64,000 nucleotides of DNA from Humulus lupulus. Its lineage: Eukaryota > Streptophyta > Magnoliopsida > Rosales > Cannabaceae. A program made the position numbers and the translations under genes. Where the stretch lies: contig NC_084801.1 in the NCBI RefSeq assembly GCF_963169125.1, positions 117,269,061 to 117,333,060 of the forward strand, given 5' to 3'. The notes beneath the pieces are model-generated. The model was not told where the DNA came from and did no database searches. It saw only the letters and a list, made by a program, of their open reading frames with translations. Positions 9,463-21,767 of this stretch are shown here, in pieces; the first letter of the stretch is position 1; the number at the start of each line of letters is the position of its first letter.

Positions 9463-12132
9463 CTAGGCCCCCCCAGGCCGCTCCAATGAAGTCACCCCTT
9501 CGGTCTCCTGCTCTCCTGCAGCGGAAGTCTCCCCAGTCTCAGAGGGCACTTCCTGTTGAAGACGAGCCTTGAACTTCTCGAGGAAGGGCTCCCACACCTC
9601 CGGTGCCAGGAAGGAGAAATCTCCATCCTGGTTGAAGGCCCAGCAATGATAAAGCATGGCCTCCATGGAGGAGCTGGAAGATACCCTCTCTACCACAAGG
9701 GCGGCCTTGGCCTCCTCAAGCTTGACCTTTACGGCAGCCAAGGCGACCTGTGTAGCCTCGGCCTCCAGTTTCTTAGCTTGGATCGCCTCCAGATCAGCCT
9801 TCGCAGTGGCCAAGGTGACCTGCGCGGCCTTTTCTCTTTCCTTGACAGCCGCCAGGGCAGCCTTGGCAACTCGCTCTTGCTGTTGTGCAGATGCGAAAGT
9901 GGCCTGAGCAGTCTGGAACTCGCCCTTGATCTCGTCAAACCTAGCACTGGATCGAGCTATGCTGCGGTGTAGAGCCAAAGCCGCCTGCAAAGGTAAAGAT
10001 AATAAGGCATGTGCTATAGAGAAATCAAAGAGAGTTAAGTAAGTTAACTAAGTAAACTTACCGTGAAGGTCATCCCCAGTGAAGACTCCATAATGTTCTC
10101 GGGGCTCCTCGTCTCGATCTCCCGCAAATGCCTTGGGATGGCATTGTAGTAATGATCCACCGTATAGCTCGCGGTCTCGTAAACCGTCCCTCGGAAGGCC
10201 TCAGGGATTTTCTCCAGGGTCTGAGTGTTAACCGGGATGCGCACGGTGGGAGTGGGAGATGGTGAGGCTCCAGATGGTGGCTCCAGTTCCCGAGTAGGGA
10301 CCGGAGGTCGCGGGGGAGGCGAGGGCATGTTCTCTGCGGCGGCAGAGACCTTGCCCCTCCCCTTAGCAGGAGACTTGGAGGTGGTCCCGGGAGGCTTGGT
10401 CAGCCGGAGTTTCTTAACCAATGGCCCGGACGACCCTAAGGGAGGGTTCCCCCCCTAGAAGATGGACCGCAAGACGTTGTCTCCGGGTTGTGCCATCTCT
10501 TTTCCTGAAACAAAAAGAAGTGTGTTAGTATACATGTGAGAAAACATGATCACAAGAAAAGTATAAGGGTGTATTGAAAAGGTCCTACCCTCCGAGCTAG
10601 AGGAGGAATCTATTGCCACGACCTCCGGCCGCAGCTTCTATGGGGGAGCCTAAGTTTATGACTTCGCGGATGAGAGGGGGCTCTGGATCCGGATCCGCCT
10701 CAGGACTGGACTCCTCTACATACTTCCTAAGCCCCGGAGCGACTACACCCTCCAAAAGGGAGGGCCACGACCTAAGGTTGGTCCCGTACTCCTCAAAAAA
10801 GGCCGACCTAAAAGCCAGGGTGTTGTCCACTACTACAGTGCCCCTAGGGCGGCCCATATCATGGCGCAATACTAGTTGGTCTACACACTGGTGTAGGGTT
10901 ATGTTAAGGTCTGGGTCATTTTGATGACGATGTAGGAGCTGCCTTGGATTAAACCTAGCAAGTTGTAGGTCTGCGGCAGCCCTGTCTACGTCCCTAAATA
11001 GGTATGGGTTACCTCGGCCGGAGGGGCCGGCTGCTGCCCTGGGCTGGATCCGATTCGCATCGGGGCCCTAGGCAACCTCGAGAGCCCACTTCTGACGCAT
11101 GAGCGGCACCTCGTCTTCCTCCTCCTGCTCGTCATTGTCCACAGCACCCCCCTCGGGGATGGACGTCAACTCGCGAGCTACTGGGATAGACCGTGACCTC
11201 CTCAAGGCCAGGGTCTGGCCCGGAGAAATTAACTTGCACGCTAGCATCATCTCATCAGATACGAGCTGGCGGTAGTCTTTTTCACTTGGTGGGAGCCCCG
11301 CCAAGGCCTCATATTGACCCCCGAGGGTCACCGATTTGGCCTTCCTCGCAAAAATGGTTGCACGATGGTATTCAAGTCAATACACATGAAAATAAATAAA
11401 GCAAGTGTGGCAATTTTTTGAGCTGAGGATAGAAGAAACTTACGAGGACGGTTGAAGTAGTGGTAATCACAGTTGCGAAACGCTATTGACATAAAGAACT
11501 GGTCCTTGAAGTCGTTGGGGTGGCTGGGCAACTTGATGACTGCAGGAGAATTGGGAAAACGGGTCAGGTAGTAGAACCCGTCGCCTCGCCCCCGTTGATC
11601 TGGGCTGGCTTTGAGGCAGAAGAAATAAAGGATGTCTGCTGGTTTAGGGACCTCCCACTCATGCTTCAGAAAGAGATACCTCAGCCCTGCTAGCAGACGG
11701 TAGGGGTTGGGGGCAGTTGGAAGGGAGCCATCCTCACGTAATTCAGAAAATCCGCAAAGTACTGGTCCAAAGGTAGGAAGGCCCTGGCCTTGAGGTGTTC
11801 TTCGCTCCAGGCCGCGAACTCCTCGTCGAGGGGCGTGCATCTCCTCTCGCCCTCGAGGGGAGGTCGGGCAACAAGAGCACCTATCCCGATTTTGATGTTA
11901 TTGGACAACAAGATCTTGTTGACCCTCCCTTGGGTCGTAATCTTCGAGACTATCCTCTCTGCCTCGAAGAAGGCATCAGGTCCACCTCGACCTCTTTCTC
12001 CACTGTGGGACCGAAGTGAGGGATTGGAGATTCCGCGACTATCTCTTTCCCCTTGCTAGCCTGCTGGGATGATGAACCGGCAACGCTCTTTTTAGGTATG
12101 TTCTTCATGTGCCCCACCTGGTCGCCTAACAA
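9463..12132 (-). pseudogene. Element B antisense ORF (aORF), putative 'gypsy-type transposon' protein, multi-exon, decayed
   Basis: Reads on the minus strand from about 12132 to 9463. Order of blocks: basic Ser-rich start (KNIPKKSVAGSSS, about 12100); acidic/Trp segment EEFAAWSEEHLKARAF and YFADFLNYV (about 11850-11710); core LLAGLRYLFLKHEWEVPKP with FYYLTRFPNS (about 11690-11520) ending NRPRK at about 11445, where an intron begins; next exon PPSEKDYRQLVSDEMMLACK (about 11300-11220); VVVDNTLAFRSAFFEEYGTN (about 10835-10776); a Pro-rich linker (10340-10220); an Ala/Glu coiled coil (about 9940-9690) and C-terminus MLYHCWAFNQDGDFSF (about 9655-9610). The core resembles the family often labelled putative gypsy-type transposon (PF04195 by my recollection). 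Homologues here are at 36598 and 45893 and, more distantly, 18546. Its role is unknown; nuclear action is a guess. Confidence 0.8.
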
Positions 12133-12787
12133 ACAAAGATGAAGAAAGTTTAAATAGGCGACCTAAAAATAGAAAAGGGAATCTAGCGTGAGAAGTGATT
12201 TTCATACACGGGCTGAGGTAATCTCAGCTCGTGGTGCGTGAGGCCAGGCGATGCCATGATCACGCGCCTGTGTTTCTAACGGATCCCCGATTGCTCAGGA
12301 TCTGTGTGTCAGGAGGGTTAGGATAATGCTTGCCTTGGAGGGAAAGTTTCAAAAAGAAAAACCACCTAGGAAGCGTGACCCCTAAGCTACCCGGTTTTGC
12401 ACCCCAGAAACTTATCGCCTTCCCCTCTCCAAACAGGCATTCCATAAAGCTACCCAGGAAAGTTACCCAGAAATTATCTTCTCATATACATCAAGTTCCT
12501 AGAGTGTACGACTAAGAAAGAGGCTTACCTAACAGAAAAATAGGAAGATCAAAGCATGCAACAGGCAGAGGACTTACAGTGTATTTTCCGTATGGAAGCC
12601 GTAAAAAGCGTAGGAATCGGAGTCCTAGTGGAATCCTTAAAGCTAGACTGGTGCAGAAACTCTTATGGCGAGAGCGTAGGGATCTTTGGGATGATAACCG
12701 GATGAAGAAAGACTTCTGGGGATAAAAAGGAGAGAAGAGGAGGAAAAAAATTCAAATAAAGGGTGGCAAATGCAGAAGGTGGCCAAC

Positions 12788-12801
12788 CTTATATATACGT
12801 A
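12788..12801 (-). promoter_or_regulatory. Putative aORF promoter TATA box (element B)
   Basis: Minus strand reads TTACGTATATATAAGG, about 262 bp inside the 3' LTR and upstream of the aORF. The same TTACGTATA core lies at the matching place in C (35913) and D (45127). 12133-12787 shows no other coding block and is the likely leader/intron. Confidence 0.6.
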
Positions 12802-13042
12802 AGAGGTAAAAGAACGAGGACCGTTCGATCACAATAATGTGAGATACGAGGGTCATAACTCGAGAGGCGAAATGACGGTCGAAGATAGGCTAGGCCATTT
12901 AATGCAATTCTCAGAAGCCGGACAATCACCAACCACGACGCTCCACGTGTCTGATACTTGCGCAGTGGACGGGACATGGAGAGTCGAAAAGGAAACTTAA
13001 AAGCCCCACTATGAAGGTCACAGATGACGTCATGGGTCATGA

Positions 13043-13062
13043 GCAGGGGCTTGGGGGGCAAA
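13043..13062 (+). promoter_or_regulatory. Polypurine tract of element B
   Basis: Purine-rich GGGGCTTGGGGGGCAAA abuts the TG of the 3' LTR and would prime plus-strand DNA synthesis. The same CTTRGGGGGCAAAT motif precedes the LTR of element A. Confidence 0.8.
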
Positions 13063-13807
13063 TGTACGCCCTAAATTTCCGCGAGCTATTGGCGAGCTGG
13101 AAAAAGGCCTAATTCGATCTACCACATGTAAATCGTCCACCCGAAGCTGTTATTACGGGTTTCCACCTGTCCAGTCTGAGCTGATTAGAGAGTTAGCAGT
13201 TCACTCGAAGGCAGCGGGTTAGCAGTATGGATATCACGAGCTGTCACTACATCAACCTCGTGATGCGGCATAGGTCTGACACCCGAACCTTTGTAAAGAC
13301 AACCACGAAATGTAAATGTGCATATATCAGACATCACATGTCTGTTCCATTCCTGAATTCTCGGGCACGCAGTATAAACGTTCGTATTTAGACATCCCAC
13401 GACTGGTTTGGGCCATGTGGCCCATTATCTCTCCTTACCTATTGATTAGATCACACTTCACTGCCATTAGGAATTAATCATCAGTGTCACAGAGATGACG
13501 TGAGGGGTGAAGAGGTCACGGGATGACCCCCTTGCCAACCCAGGTATCCTCTCCCTATAAATACCAAGACCCTGGGCATTGCAAGGGGTTGGCATATTAT
13601 TGTAAAGAAACACTTTGTAAGAAATGGTCAAGAGATATCAATAATATCGACTGGTGGACTAGAGGGATTTTAACCTTCGAACCACCTAAAAAGAAAGGAG
13701 TGATCACCTTCTAGAATTAAACTATTTTCATATTACGGATCACTATTTAGCACTAATCCATCCTATTTATTCGTATAATTACCTGTTGGCAAAGAACCGC
13801 GTCAACA
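13063..13807 (+). repeat. 3' LTR of element B
   Basis: TGTACGCCC ... CGTCAACA, 745 bp, paired with 1582-2344. Internal TATA-like CCCTATAAATACC at about 13553-13565. It lacks about 20-25 bp present near the end of the 5' copy. Confidence 0.92.
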
Positions 13808-13812
13808 AGGTT
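13808..13812. repeat. Target-site duplication AGGTT, right copy
   Basis: Identical to 1577-1581; the element A RNase H reading resumes immediately (VNQIIGEYQARG). Confidence 0.92.
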
Positions 13813-15306
13813 AATCAAATTATTGGGGAATATCAAGCCCGGGGTCTTAAGATGGTTGCTTATTTGAATAAAGCAAATGACTTATTGGCACAATTCGAAA
13901 AGTATACTCTCCAGAAAGTACCTCGTGATCAGAATTCAAATGATGATGCTTTGGCCAAGTTAGCAAGCGCGAAAGATGTTGACACCTTAAACATAGTACC
14001 AGTTGAGCATTTGTTCGCACCAAGCATTCAGGAAGAAGAGTCTTCCCTGGTAATCCAAACGACAGATACATGGATGATGCCCTTCATTAAATACCTAGAG
14101 GAAGGAGTGCTGCCGGCGGACAAAAATAAAGCAAGAACCCTCCAGAGGCAATCAACTCAATTCATTCTGATTGATGGAGTTTTATATAGGAGAGGGTACT
14201 CGTTGCCACTTTTAAGGTGTGTTTCAAAGGAAAAGGCCAAGGAATTAATGTGATAATTCCATGAAGGTTTCTATGAAGATCATGCTAGGGAGTAGAGTTT
14301 ATCAAAAAAGATCATAAGGCAAGGATACTTCTGGCCTACAATGAATGAGGACTCTGTGGATTTTGTTTGGAAATGTGAAAAGTTCCAAAGGCTCTCAAGG
14401 ATACCACGAGCATCCCCTAATGAGCTCAAAAAAATGCAAAGCCCGTGGCCATTCTCAGTATGGGGGATAGATTTGATCGGGTCTTTACCCACAGGAAAAG
14501 GCAATGTCAAGTATGCAGTAGTTGTTGTTGACTACTTTACAAAGTGGATCGAGGCTGAGCCACTTGCAACAATAACGACCAAGAAGGTGTTAGATTTTGT
14601 GGTCAAGAACATCGTGTGTCGGTATGGGTTGCCAAGAAAGATTGTTTCAGATAATGGCACACAATTTGACAGTGACCTGTTCACAGATTTTTGCGAGAGG
14701 CATGGGATTATCAAGATTTTTTCATCGATAGCTCATCCGCAAGCAAATGGACAGGTTGAAGCCGTCAAAAAAACCCTGAAAGACACCCTAAAGAAAAGGC
14801 TTGAAGAAGCAAAGGGGGCATGACCAGAATAGCTACCAGAAGTCCTTTGGTCGTATAAAACGTCCCATCAAACAACAACAGGCCATACTCCATTTTCTTT
14901 GGCCTATGGATATGAAACCATGTTGCCTATTGAATTATACTCGCCATCACATAGAAGGTTGGCATACGATCAGAGTACTAATAGTCAGTTATTGATGGAA
15001 TCTTTGGATTTGGTCGATGAAAGGCGTGAGCAAGCTCAACTCCGAGTAGCAGCTTACCAACAAAAGGTCGCTCAGTATTTCAACTCTAAAGTGCGTGAAA
15101 GAAAATTTAACGTGAGAGATTTGGTACTTAGAAGAGTTTTTCTGAACACCCGCGATCAACCTGCCGGAGTGCTGGGACCTAACTGTGAGGGTCCATATCA
15201 AATTGAAGAAGTCCTCCAACCAGGCACTTATAAACTTGCTCGCTTGAATGGAGATCTCATTCCTCGCTATTGGAATGGAGAACACCTACGCAAGTATTAT
15301 CAATAA
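13813..15306 (+). pseudogene. Element A pol, 3' part: RNase H end and integrase
   Basis: Continues the archaeal-type RNase H (VNQIIGEYQARGLKM; QNSNDDALAKL) directly from 1581. Integrase: linker TTDTWMMPFIKYL, LIDGVLYRRGYSLP (about 14167-14208), broken zinc-binding region, then the core at about 14430-14820. The triad is complete: D in VVDYFTKW (about 14530), D in SDNGTQF (about 14650) and E in GQVEAV (about 14758), with 35 residues between the last two. A stop at about 14821 (TGA) and a frame change near 14830-14900 precede the C-terminus (NTRDQPAGVLGPNCEGPYQI). Ends HLRKYYQ-stop at 15304-15306, matching the end of element B pol. Confidence 0.9.
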
Positions 15307-15604
15307 AACCGTTCTTTTTAAAGAATTGGCTTGTATTAATTTCACTTTTTACAAGTTTATGAACAAGGGTTAGTCAGTCATATGACTAGTCGCTTATAAG
15401 TGTAAGATGAATTTTTGATCACTCTTACAGACATGATTGTCCATTTATTACAAGAAATAAAAGGAACTGTGCGCGGCCAATTATTCTTGCCGATTATTGT
15501 ATTTATTACAAGTATTTGCTCATTACGTGTGTTGTTTTGCTAGATTATCATTTTTATAAGTATTTATTCCGAGCAGTAATGTTCGAGCAGGTCTTAGTCA
15601 TGGA

Positions 15605-15650
15605 AAGTGACCGAGGACCTTAAGCTCCTCAATCACTTGGGGGGCATATA
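15605..15650 (+). promoter_or_regulatory. Hairpin plus PPT-like purine tract after pol (element A)
   Basis: AAGTGA (15605-15610) pairs with TCACTT (15633-15638) and GAGGA (15613-15617) with TCCTC (15626-15630); GGGGGGCATATA follows directly. Same architecture as 8694-8740 with a different stem sequence. The rest of 15307-15980 is AT-rich 3' UTR without tandem repeats that I can see. Confidence 0.55.
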
Positions 15651-16009
15651 AGGTACTAAGCAAGCAAAGCATATCAACATGCATATGTAAACACACGAGG
15701 AAAATAAGGGAAAGCATACTACGGTACTTAGAGTATTTTTCATAATTTTGTTTAAATTTTGTCAAATAAAAAAAAGGTACTATGCTAAGTTCAGTCATGC
15801 GAATAAATGTTATAATAAATTGCAAATATTATAATGTCCAAATAGAAATGTGTTACACAATGAGCATTTGCTGCTCGGATGTAACTATTAATTAATAGGA
15901 AGCTACCTTATGCAGCAAAAAATTGTCTTGACATCACAAACTGTGGTTCATATGTCCTAATTACAAAATCAAAATAAATAAATAAATAAAGTTATTGAGC
16001 GGTAGGAGC

Positions 16010-18546
16010 AGTTGGAGGATCTTGCTGGGGCTGCTGGTCGACTGTGGTCCCAGCATCCTCTTCAATGCCTTCAATGCATGTCGCAAAAGAGATCTCTGGG
16101 GATCCCTGAGCTTTCTCCTCTTCCTCTAGGTGAGCAATGCACTTTGCCAGCTCAGCTTGCTTTGTATGCTTGGTAAATAATCAAAATTCGCCTCGGGGTT
16201 GCTTTTCCAGAACATGTAGAAGCAGTTGAACGTCGCTCCTTTGAACCTCTCCAGGTCGCGAGCGTTGGTTTCTTCGAGTAAGTTGACGAGCTCCTCCTGC
16301 TCAGCAATTTCTTTTCTGCTGATCGCCAAGTCGTCTTGGAGTTTGGAGGCCTCTTTGAAATTAATCACTGAAGCCTCATTATACCTCTCTTTGGCCTCAG
16401 TGACTTTGATCAAGGCCTCCTTGTGTTGCTTCAGCTCCTCGCCCAATTTGGCATTTTTCTCCTCAGCTGCTCGCAGCTGCTCGGCATGGTTTGCCTTGAC
16501 TGCCTTGATCTGCTCAGCGTGTCTAGCCTCAATCGCCTTGAGCTGCTCAGCGAGTCTTTCCTCAACTGTCTTGATCTCTTCAACATGCTTGGCAACCATC
16601 TCTTCTGAGCAACACCAGCCAATACTCATGATCAGAACTCCCTGCGATCAGAGAAAAAGTAACATTGTTAGTATGAATAAAAGGGAAAGATAGACAACTA
16701 AATCACAGAAAAAAATGACGACTTACACTGAGTACTTCATTCAGCGCGTGGCTGAAAATTTGGCCGACCTTCACGGTAGAGACATTGCTAAAGGCTTCCT
16801 GGCTACGCCGGTGTCTAGGCAGCTTATTCAATTTATCGTTAGTCGAGTTGTATGCTATGTTCAGGATAGCCTCCGCTTTAGTCTTTCCTGGCTGAGGAGG
16901 AGTACTTGGGTTGCGAGGACCTGGAGGAGTCGGGTCTACGTGAACTAGAGGAGTCGGGTCTACGGGAGCTGGAGGAGATGGGTCTACGGGAGCCGGAGGA
17001 GGATTCGTGTCCTTGGAAGGTTGTGGTGTAGGAGGATCCTTGATCCGAGCCCTTTTCTTGGAGGGGTCGCTACTGCTTTCTCTAGGGTACCGCCTGCTTC
17101 CTTTCCTTCTGCTTGTGGGAGCCGTGTCATTAGGGTTGCTGTACAAGTCAAATGCTTCTCCAGAAGGCATGACTGTAGGATGGAAATAATCGATCAAACA
17201 AGATAAATTAAGTTATTTAAAAAAAAGCAAGGGAATAAGAGCAAGAAAAACTCTAAGTAGTATACTCGAGGTATTATTACTGGTCGATACATTATTTATG
17301 GTACTACTGCTACACTCACTCTCTACCTCGAAGAAGTCTAAATTTAAACTATTGATCGCAAATTTGAGGTTGTCGTCCCTGTCAAATAAATGACAGGGAA
17401 TGGACAAGTTGTCTAAAAGAGAGAAGTCAGTATCGTTCTCGTCAGAAGACTCGAGTACGAGCTCGGGGTATTCTGGAAGTTTCTGCTTGCCCTTCGCATG
17501 TTGGGTAGGGGCAGCAGCAACTCATGGGATGCTGGAGGATTCCTTGATGGTCACTCCTGTTGCCCGCAGTCTCGGGGGCTGTGACACATCTTGTTGGTGC
17601 TCGGGGATCTCTCCTCCAGTAGCACTCCCTGCTGTGGACACCCTCACTTCCTGGTGAGGTGCCAGAAGGCTGACCAGCCTTAAGTTGCTTTCAGTGACTA
17701 GCTCTTTGACACTTTTCTCGATGTTCGTCATGCTGGCCAAGGCTGCTGCCCATATCTCCATCTCTAGAGTATGGTTTGGTCGGTACCATGGACCTAGACA
17801 ACACCAAAGTTCTAAGGATGATATAGAAAAGCTAGAAGAAATTAAACGACCAATAATTAAGAGATTTACCTCCTCATGTGAAGGCCAGGTTATCGGTGAC
17901 CAAGTCCGTTGTAAGGAAATATTCCTGGAAGTACTTCCATACATTGGATTTGTAAGTGATGTCGCTCAGAAAGGTACGAGCAGACTCTTGATGGTAGAGG
18001 TGGAAGAACCCCGTGTAGTTGTGGTTGGGATTAGACTTGAGATCGAACAGGTAGTTGATCTCGTGTGGTGTAGGTACAGGCTACTTCTTATGGTTATAAA
18101 GGATATAGAGTGCAAATAGTACTCTATATCCATTGGGAGTGATTTGAAAGGGAGTGACCTCAAAATAATTGGCCACCCCTTGAAAAAATTCGTGTAGGGG
18201 CAGATTGCCCTGCCTCAATGTGGTCCCATGACCAGGTGCTGAAGGTGCCCCCAGGCATGTTTGCCCTCTGGTCGGGTGAATGTTTGATTAGGGTTATCCT
18301 AGGAAGACCGGACTTCTTGAGATAGGTATTCACCATCCTACTTGATATGATGCTAGGAGGCGCAATGTACCATTCGACATCTGACCTAAGGATGTCGCGA
18401 GGTCGGGCTTTAGGTTGGATTTCTGGTGGTGCAATATTTACAGGCTGAGGGTTTGTAGAAGGGTCCTCGATACGAGGGGAAGGCTGGTTAGAAGAAGGGT
18501 TGGATGTTTTCTTCTTTCTGGGAGTGGTATATTTCACACGACCCAT
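16010..18546 (-). pseudogene. Element A antisense ORF (aORF), decayed
   Basis: Minus-strand reading begins at the ATG at 18546 (MGRVKYTTPRKKK), with a basic Pro/Ser-rich start and DILRSDVEWYIAPPS. After a frame change near 18200 the core reads FQITPNGYRVLFALYILYN and INYLFDLKSNPN to about 17900, the same fold-level pattern as the core of the B, C and D aORFs. Later pieces: a Pro-rich segment with repeated DPTPP-like units (about 17120-16900) and a Glu/Lys/Ala coiled coil of heptad-like EERLAEQLKAIEARHAEQ repeats (about 16600-16300). The C-terminal NCFYMFWKSNPEANFDY (about 16230) parallels CWAFNQDGDFSF in B. Introns probably separate the blocks; frameshifts and stops are present. Most diverged of the four copies. 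Confidence 0.7.
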
Positions 18547-19346
18547 GTTCTATTGACTGGTCGAAGGTTTGGTCGCTGGGTTTTGCTGAGAAAATGGAAC
18601 TTCTGGAAACAGCAGTGACGGTTGTTCTTGATCCTCGAACAATTGCGCAAGCAGATCGTCGTCGATTGGCCTCTCACCTCCCCAAGGATCGTGCATGAAT
18701 ATCTAGGAATAGAAAAGGGGAGATGAGAATCTACGTCCAACAGATAGAAGAAGTAGAAACATTGGGATAACGCTGCTCGTGTCTAAAAGTTAAGCTTTTA
18801 TACGACCAGCAACATTCTAACATAAACACTAAAAACATGCGAACAGTTTGGAAAAATAGATTAAAAAGCGGAAGTGAAAAGTTTTTTCAGGGAAACTTTT
18901 TGACTCAAAAAACAGGAGGGAAAAACCCAGGTTTTTCCAAATGCAAAAAAATTAAATTTTTACTTCGATTTTGGACTCTAAATCAGTATTCCTACTTCCC
19001 ATGCCAATTTCTAAGACTCACTTAGTGTTTCTACTAATTAAAACTCCTATCCTATCATGTTACTACCTACGCGCCCGATTACCCCGAAAGCATTTTTTCT
19101 CAAGAACATTCAAGACTTAAAACCCGAATACCAGAAAACTCGATAAATAAACGTGGCATGGTATATTAGGGAAAAAGAGATCAAGAAACTTACTTGAATG
19201 GCATATTGCAGCGAAGTTACAAACGTTGATTTTTGGGGTTGGACGAACATGCCTCGGATCACCAAATTTTTTTGGGCTTTTCTTGTTTTTTCTTCTGAGT
19301 TCTTGAGAAAGGAAAGATTGGTAAAAGGTAAAAAAATGAGAAGAGT

Positions 19347-19360
19347 GGGTTATTTATACT
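19347..19360 (-). promoter_or_regulatory. Putative aORF promoter TATA box (element A)
   Basis: Minus strand AGTATAAATAACCC, 210 bp from the 3' LTR and upstream of the aORF. The region 18550-19346 lacks further convincing coding sequence and is read as leader. Confidence 0.5.
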
Positions 19361-19555
19361 AATCGTGGCACAGTTAAAAGGTAATGATGGGGGTGAGTTT
19401 TTGATATGTGGGGAATCATGTTACCCGTCAAAACACTTTTGGGAAACTACAATGGCCATAATTAGCTAATTTTTCAAGAAGGCGGTGATAGATGTGACAG
19501 GTCAGACGGAAAGTTGGTCGATTAAGTTTATTATATGCTAGTCGCAGTAAAATAA

Positions 19556-19569
19556 ACTTAGGGGGCAAA
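19556..19569 (+). promoter_or_regulatory. Polypurine tract of element A
   Basis: ACTTAGGGGGCAAA directly before the TG of the 3' LTR at 19570. Confidence 0.8.
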
Positions 19570-20178
19570 TGTTTACCCAAAAAGGACTACCTGATGACGT
19601 GGCAGAATTAACCTACAGGTGGGTCACACGTGACCGTTTAAGTGAGTATGATCTGTTCGACCATCGACCAAAAAAGAATTCTCTCATGAGGCAGTATATT
19701 TCATTGGCGACCAGTCTGATCGCATTATTTCATATATTTCCTTCAGATATGTAATTTTGTGTTTATGTAATAATTGCAATTTCCATTATTATTTAGACAC
19801 GCCTGTATTAAATGTAATTAAGGTCCATCGACCCATGTAAAAACTATTTGAGCCTATAAATAAGAATCAAAGGGCTCAAGAGAAGGGTCTTTTTTCTTTT
19901 GGACTTTTTGAACTTCGGAATTCTAAGAGAGAAATATAGTGTTTTTATCCACCATACTTGTATCGATCATGAGGCTTGTGAAACTCGTGAACCCTAATTC
20001 ATTGATCACAATTCTTATGATTCTACATTAATAAGAACACAAAGTGGACGTAGGTTATACTAACTGCTGGGGCCAAACTACTATAAATCTTTTGTGTCGT
20101 TTATCTTTTTGTCTTGATTTCATCTCAATTTTATTGTTTGACTTGATTCCGTGTCGTTGACCAAATCGATGGTCAACA
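19570..20178 (+). repeat. 3' LTR of element A
   Basis: TGTTTACCC ... GGTCAACA, 609 bp, bounded on the left by the PPT. Includes a TATA-like GCCTATAAATAAG at about 19853 and ends in the TTGACC...GGTCAACA type of inverted pair seen in related LTRs (TTGGCGAAGAACC... in B). The paired 5' LTR is outside the window. Confidence 0.85.
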
Positions 20179-20770
20179 ATGACAATAACAAACATGACAT
20201 GAGAAACAAATATTTTCATAGCATTTTTAAAAATATATAATATTTTTATAAATTAAATTAATATATGTTTTATTAAAAAAATATTCTTATCGACGTTATT
20301 GTTTTATAATTAATATTAATAACTATATTATCTAGATTATCTTGATATTATCAATTTTTATTATGTTTATGTTTTTTTATTTCATACATTCTTTTTAAAA
20401 TTTAATAACAGTGTATATAAAGTAATTTATGTGCATATATATATATATATGATTAGTTATAAATTGTATTATAGAAAAAATGTAGAAAATAAAAAATAAT
20501 TGTGTACATTATAAATATTGATAATCTCGTAATAGTTCAGTTATTAATATTAAAAAATTTTAGGTGACAATTTTTTGTATTTTATTTATGTATTTTTATA
20601 GAGAACAGAAATTAAAATAGCATTTAAGGACCAAAATGATACGATTTGAAAAAATTGTGGACCTAACTAATACAAAATTAATTTTCAAAACTTAACTATT
20701 ACAAACTATAAAAGTAAGGATTGTACCTTAAAAAAAAATGTACATAGCTTTACAAAGTGAGATCTAGTAA

Positions 20771-20815
20771 AATATATATATATATATTTATATATATATA
20801 TATAAATCAAATAAC
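20771..20815. repeat. (TA)n microsatellite
   Basis: Runs of TATATATA interrupted by TTTA; shorter TA run near 20437-20450. Confidence 0.85.
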
Positions 20816-21767
20816 CATATAAAAAGTAATAGAAACGAATGGTTTGGATAAAATGTGGAGCACGAGACTGTACTCTTCATATATTTATTATGCAAGACTG
20901 TACTATTTATTTAAAAACAAAACAAACATGTCAACTGATTGAACATGATAACCAATAATTCACAATATATATATTGGTATTTGTTTAATTTTCTACTCTC
21001 TACTCTATTTTTTTCAACTACATCAATCAATCAATTTTTTATTTTATTTTATTTTACATCAAAAATTTACATATTTTTCTATTTCTTCTTTATATTTTCT
21101 TTACATCATTTAAATATTAATTTTTTATTCATTAAGATACTAAAAAAGAAAGAGTAAGAAACAAAATAAAGTAAAATATAATTAATTTAAAATAAGAAAG
21201 AATAAAAAAATAATAAAATAATTTTAAATTAATAAATAATTGTCTTTACATGTGAAGTAATACTATTTATTAAGGTAAAAAATGTATAAAATAATTCAAA
21301 TTTAGCTCCCCATTGAAACCTCATTTCTACCATTTTTTTTTATATTTGGAAATTTGCTAGTTTACCTCATCTATTGTAAGTGCTTTTATAACTTATTTCT
21401 ATCTAACCTCTTAATTAGTCAACTTCCATTTTCGAAAACACATGCTAGAGTATTTTTTTTCAATATTTTCTATGGCGGTGTTTGTACGCTTGTTTGAGAA
21501 AATACAAATATATTTTCAATATTATAAACTATATAACATATAATATGTTTGGTAGAGTAGAAACATGAGAGAAAAATATTTCAAAAGTAAAATTTGGAAA
21601 TTTTTGGTTTGGAAGAAAATAGAAAAGAAAAAAATTGAGAGAAAAATATAGGTGAGCCTTGTATAGAAAAGTTTATGGATTTTTTTACAAAAGTAAGTGA
21701 AAATTTTACCAAAATAAACTTCATTTAAAATACAACAAAATTGATAATGTAGGTAATAAATAGGGTT

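Larger units (their letters stand above)
1582..13807 (+). mobile_element. Complete Tat-lineage Ty3/gypsy element B with antisense ORF, nested in element A
   Basis: A structurally complete element: LTRs at 1582-2344 and 13063-13807, primer-binding region, gag, pol (protease, RT, two RNase H domains, integrase), five tandem repeats of about 122 bp, a minus-strand multi-exon ORF, polypurine tract and 5-bp target duplications. All genes carry stops or frameshifts, so it is not autonomous. By eye the LTR pair differs at roughly one base in ten over the first 190 bp, mostly transitions, and the 3' LTR lacks about 20-25 bp near its end, so the insertion is old. The order pol, tandem repeats, antisense ORF and LTR is known for Tat/Retand/Ogre-like elements. 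Confidence 0.92.
1..20178 (+). mobile_element. Tat-lineage Ty3/gypsy element A, 5'-truncated by the window and split by element B
   Basis: Plus-strand LTR retrotransposon whose 5' LTR, gag and protease lie upstream of the window. What remains is pol (1-1581, resuming at 13813-15306), a 3' UTR with a hairpin and purine tract, an antisense aORF on the minus strand, a polypurine tract and a 3' LTR ending at 20178. The RNase H reading stops at 1581 and resumes after 13812, so the two halves are one element. The second, archaeal-type RNase H between RT-RNase H and integrase, together with the antisense ORF, places it in the Tat/Retand-like group. The matching 5' end cannot be seen, so its own target duplication is unverified; the 5 bp after the 3' LTR are ATGAC. 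Confidence 0.85.

Noticed and set aside
9556..9972. Plus-strand frames opposite the B aORF coiled coil
   Set aside because: Mirror of the Ala/Glu-rich antisense coding sequence; no homologous reading kept in element D.
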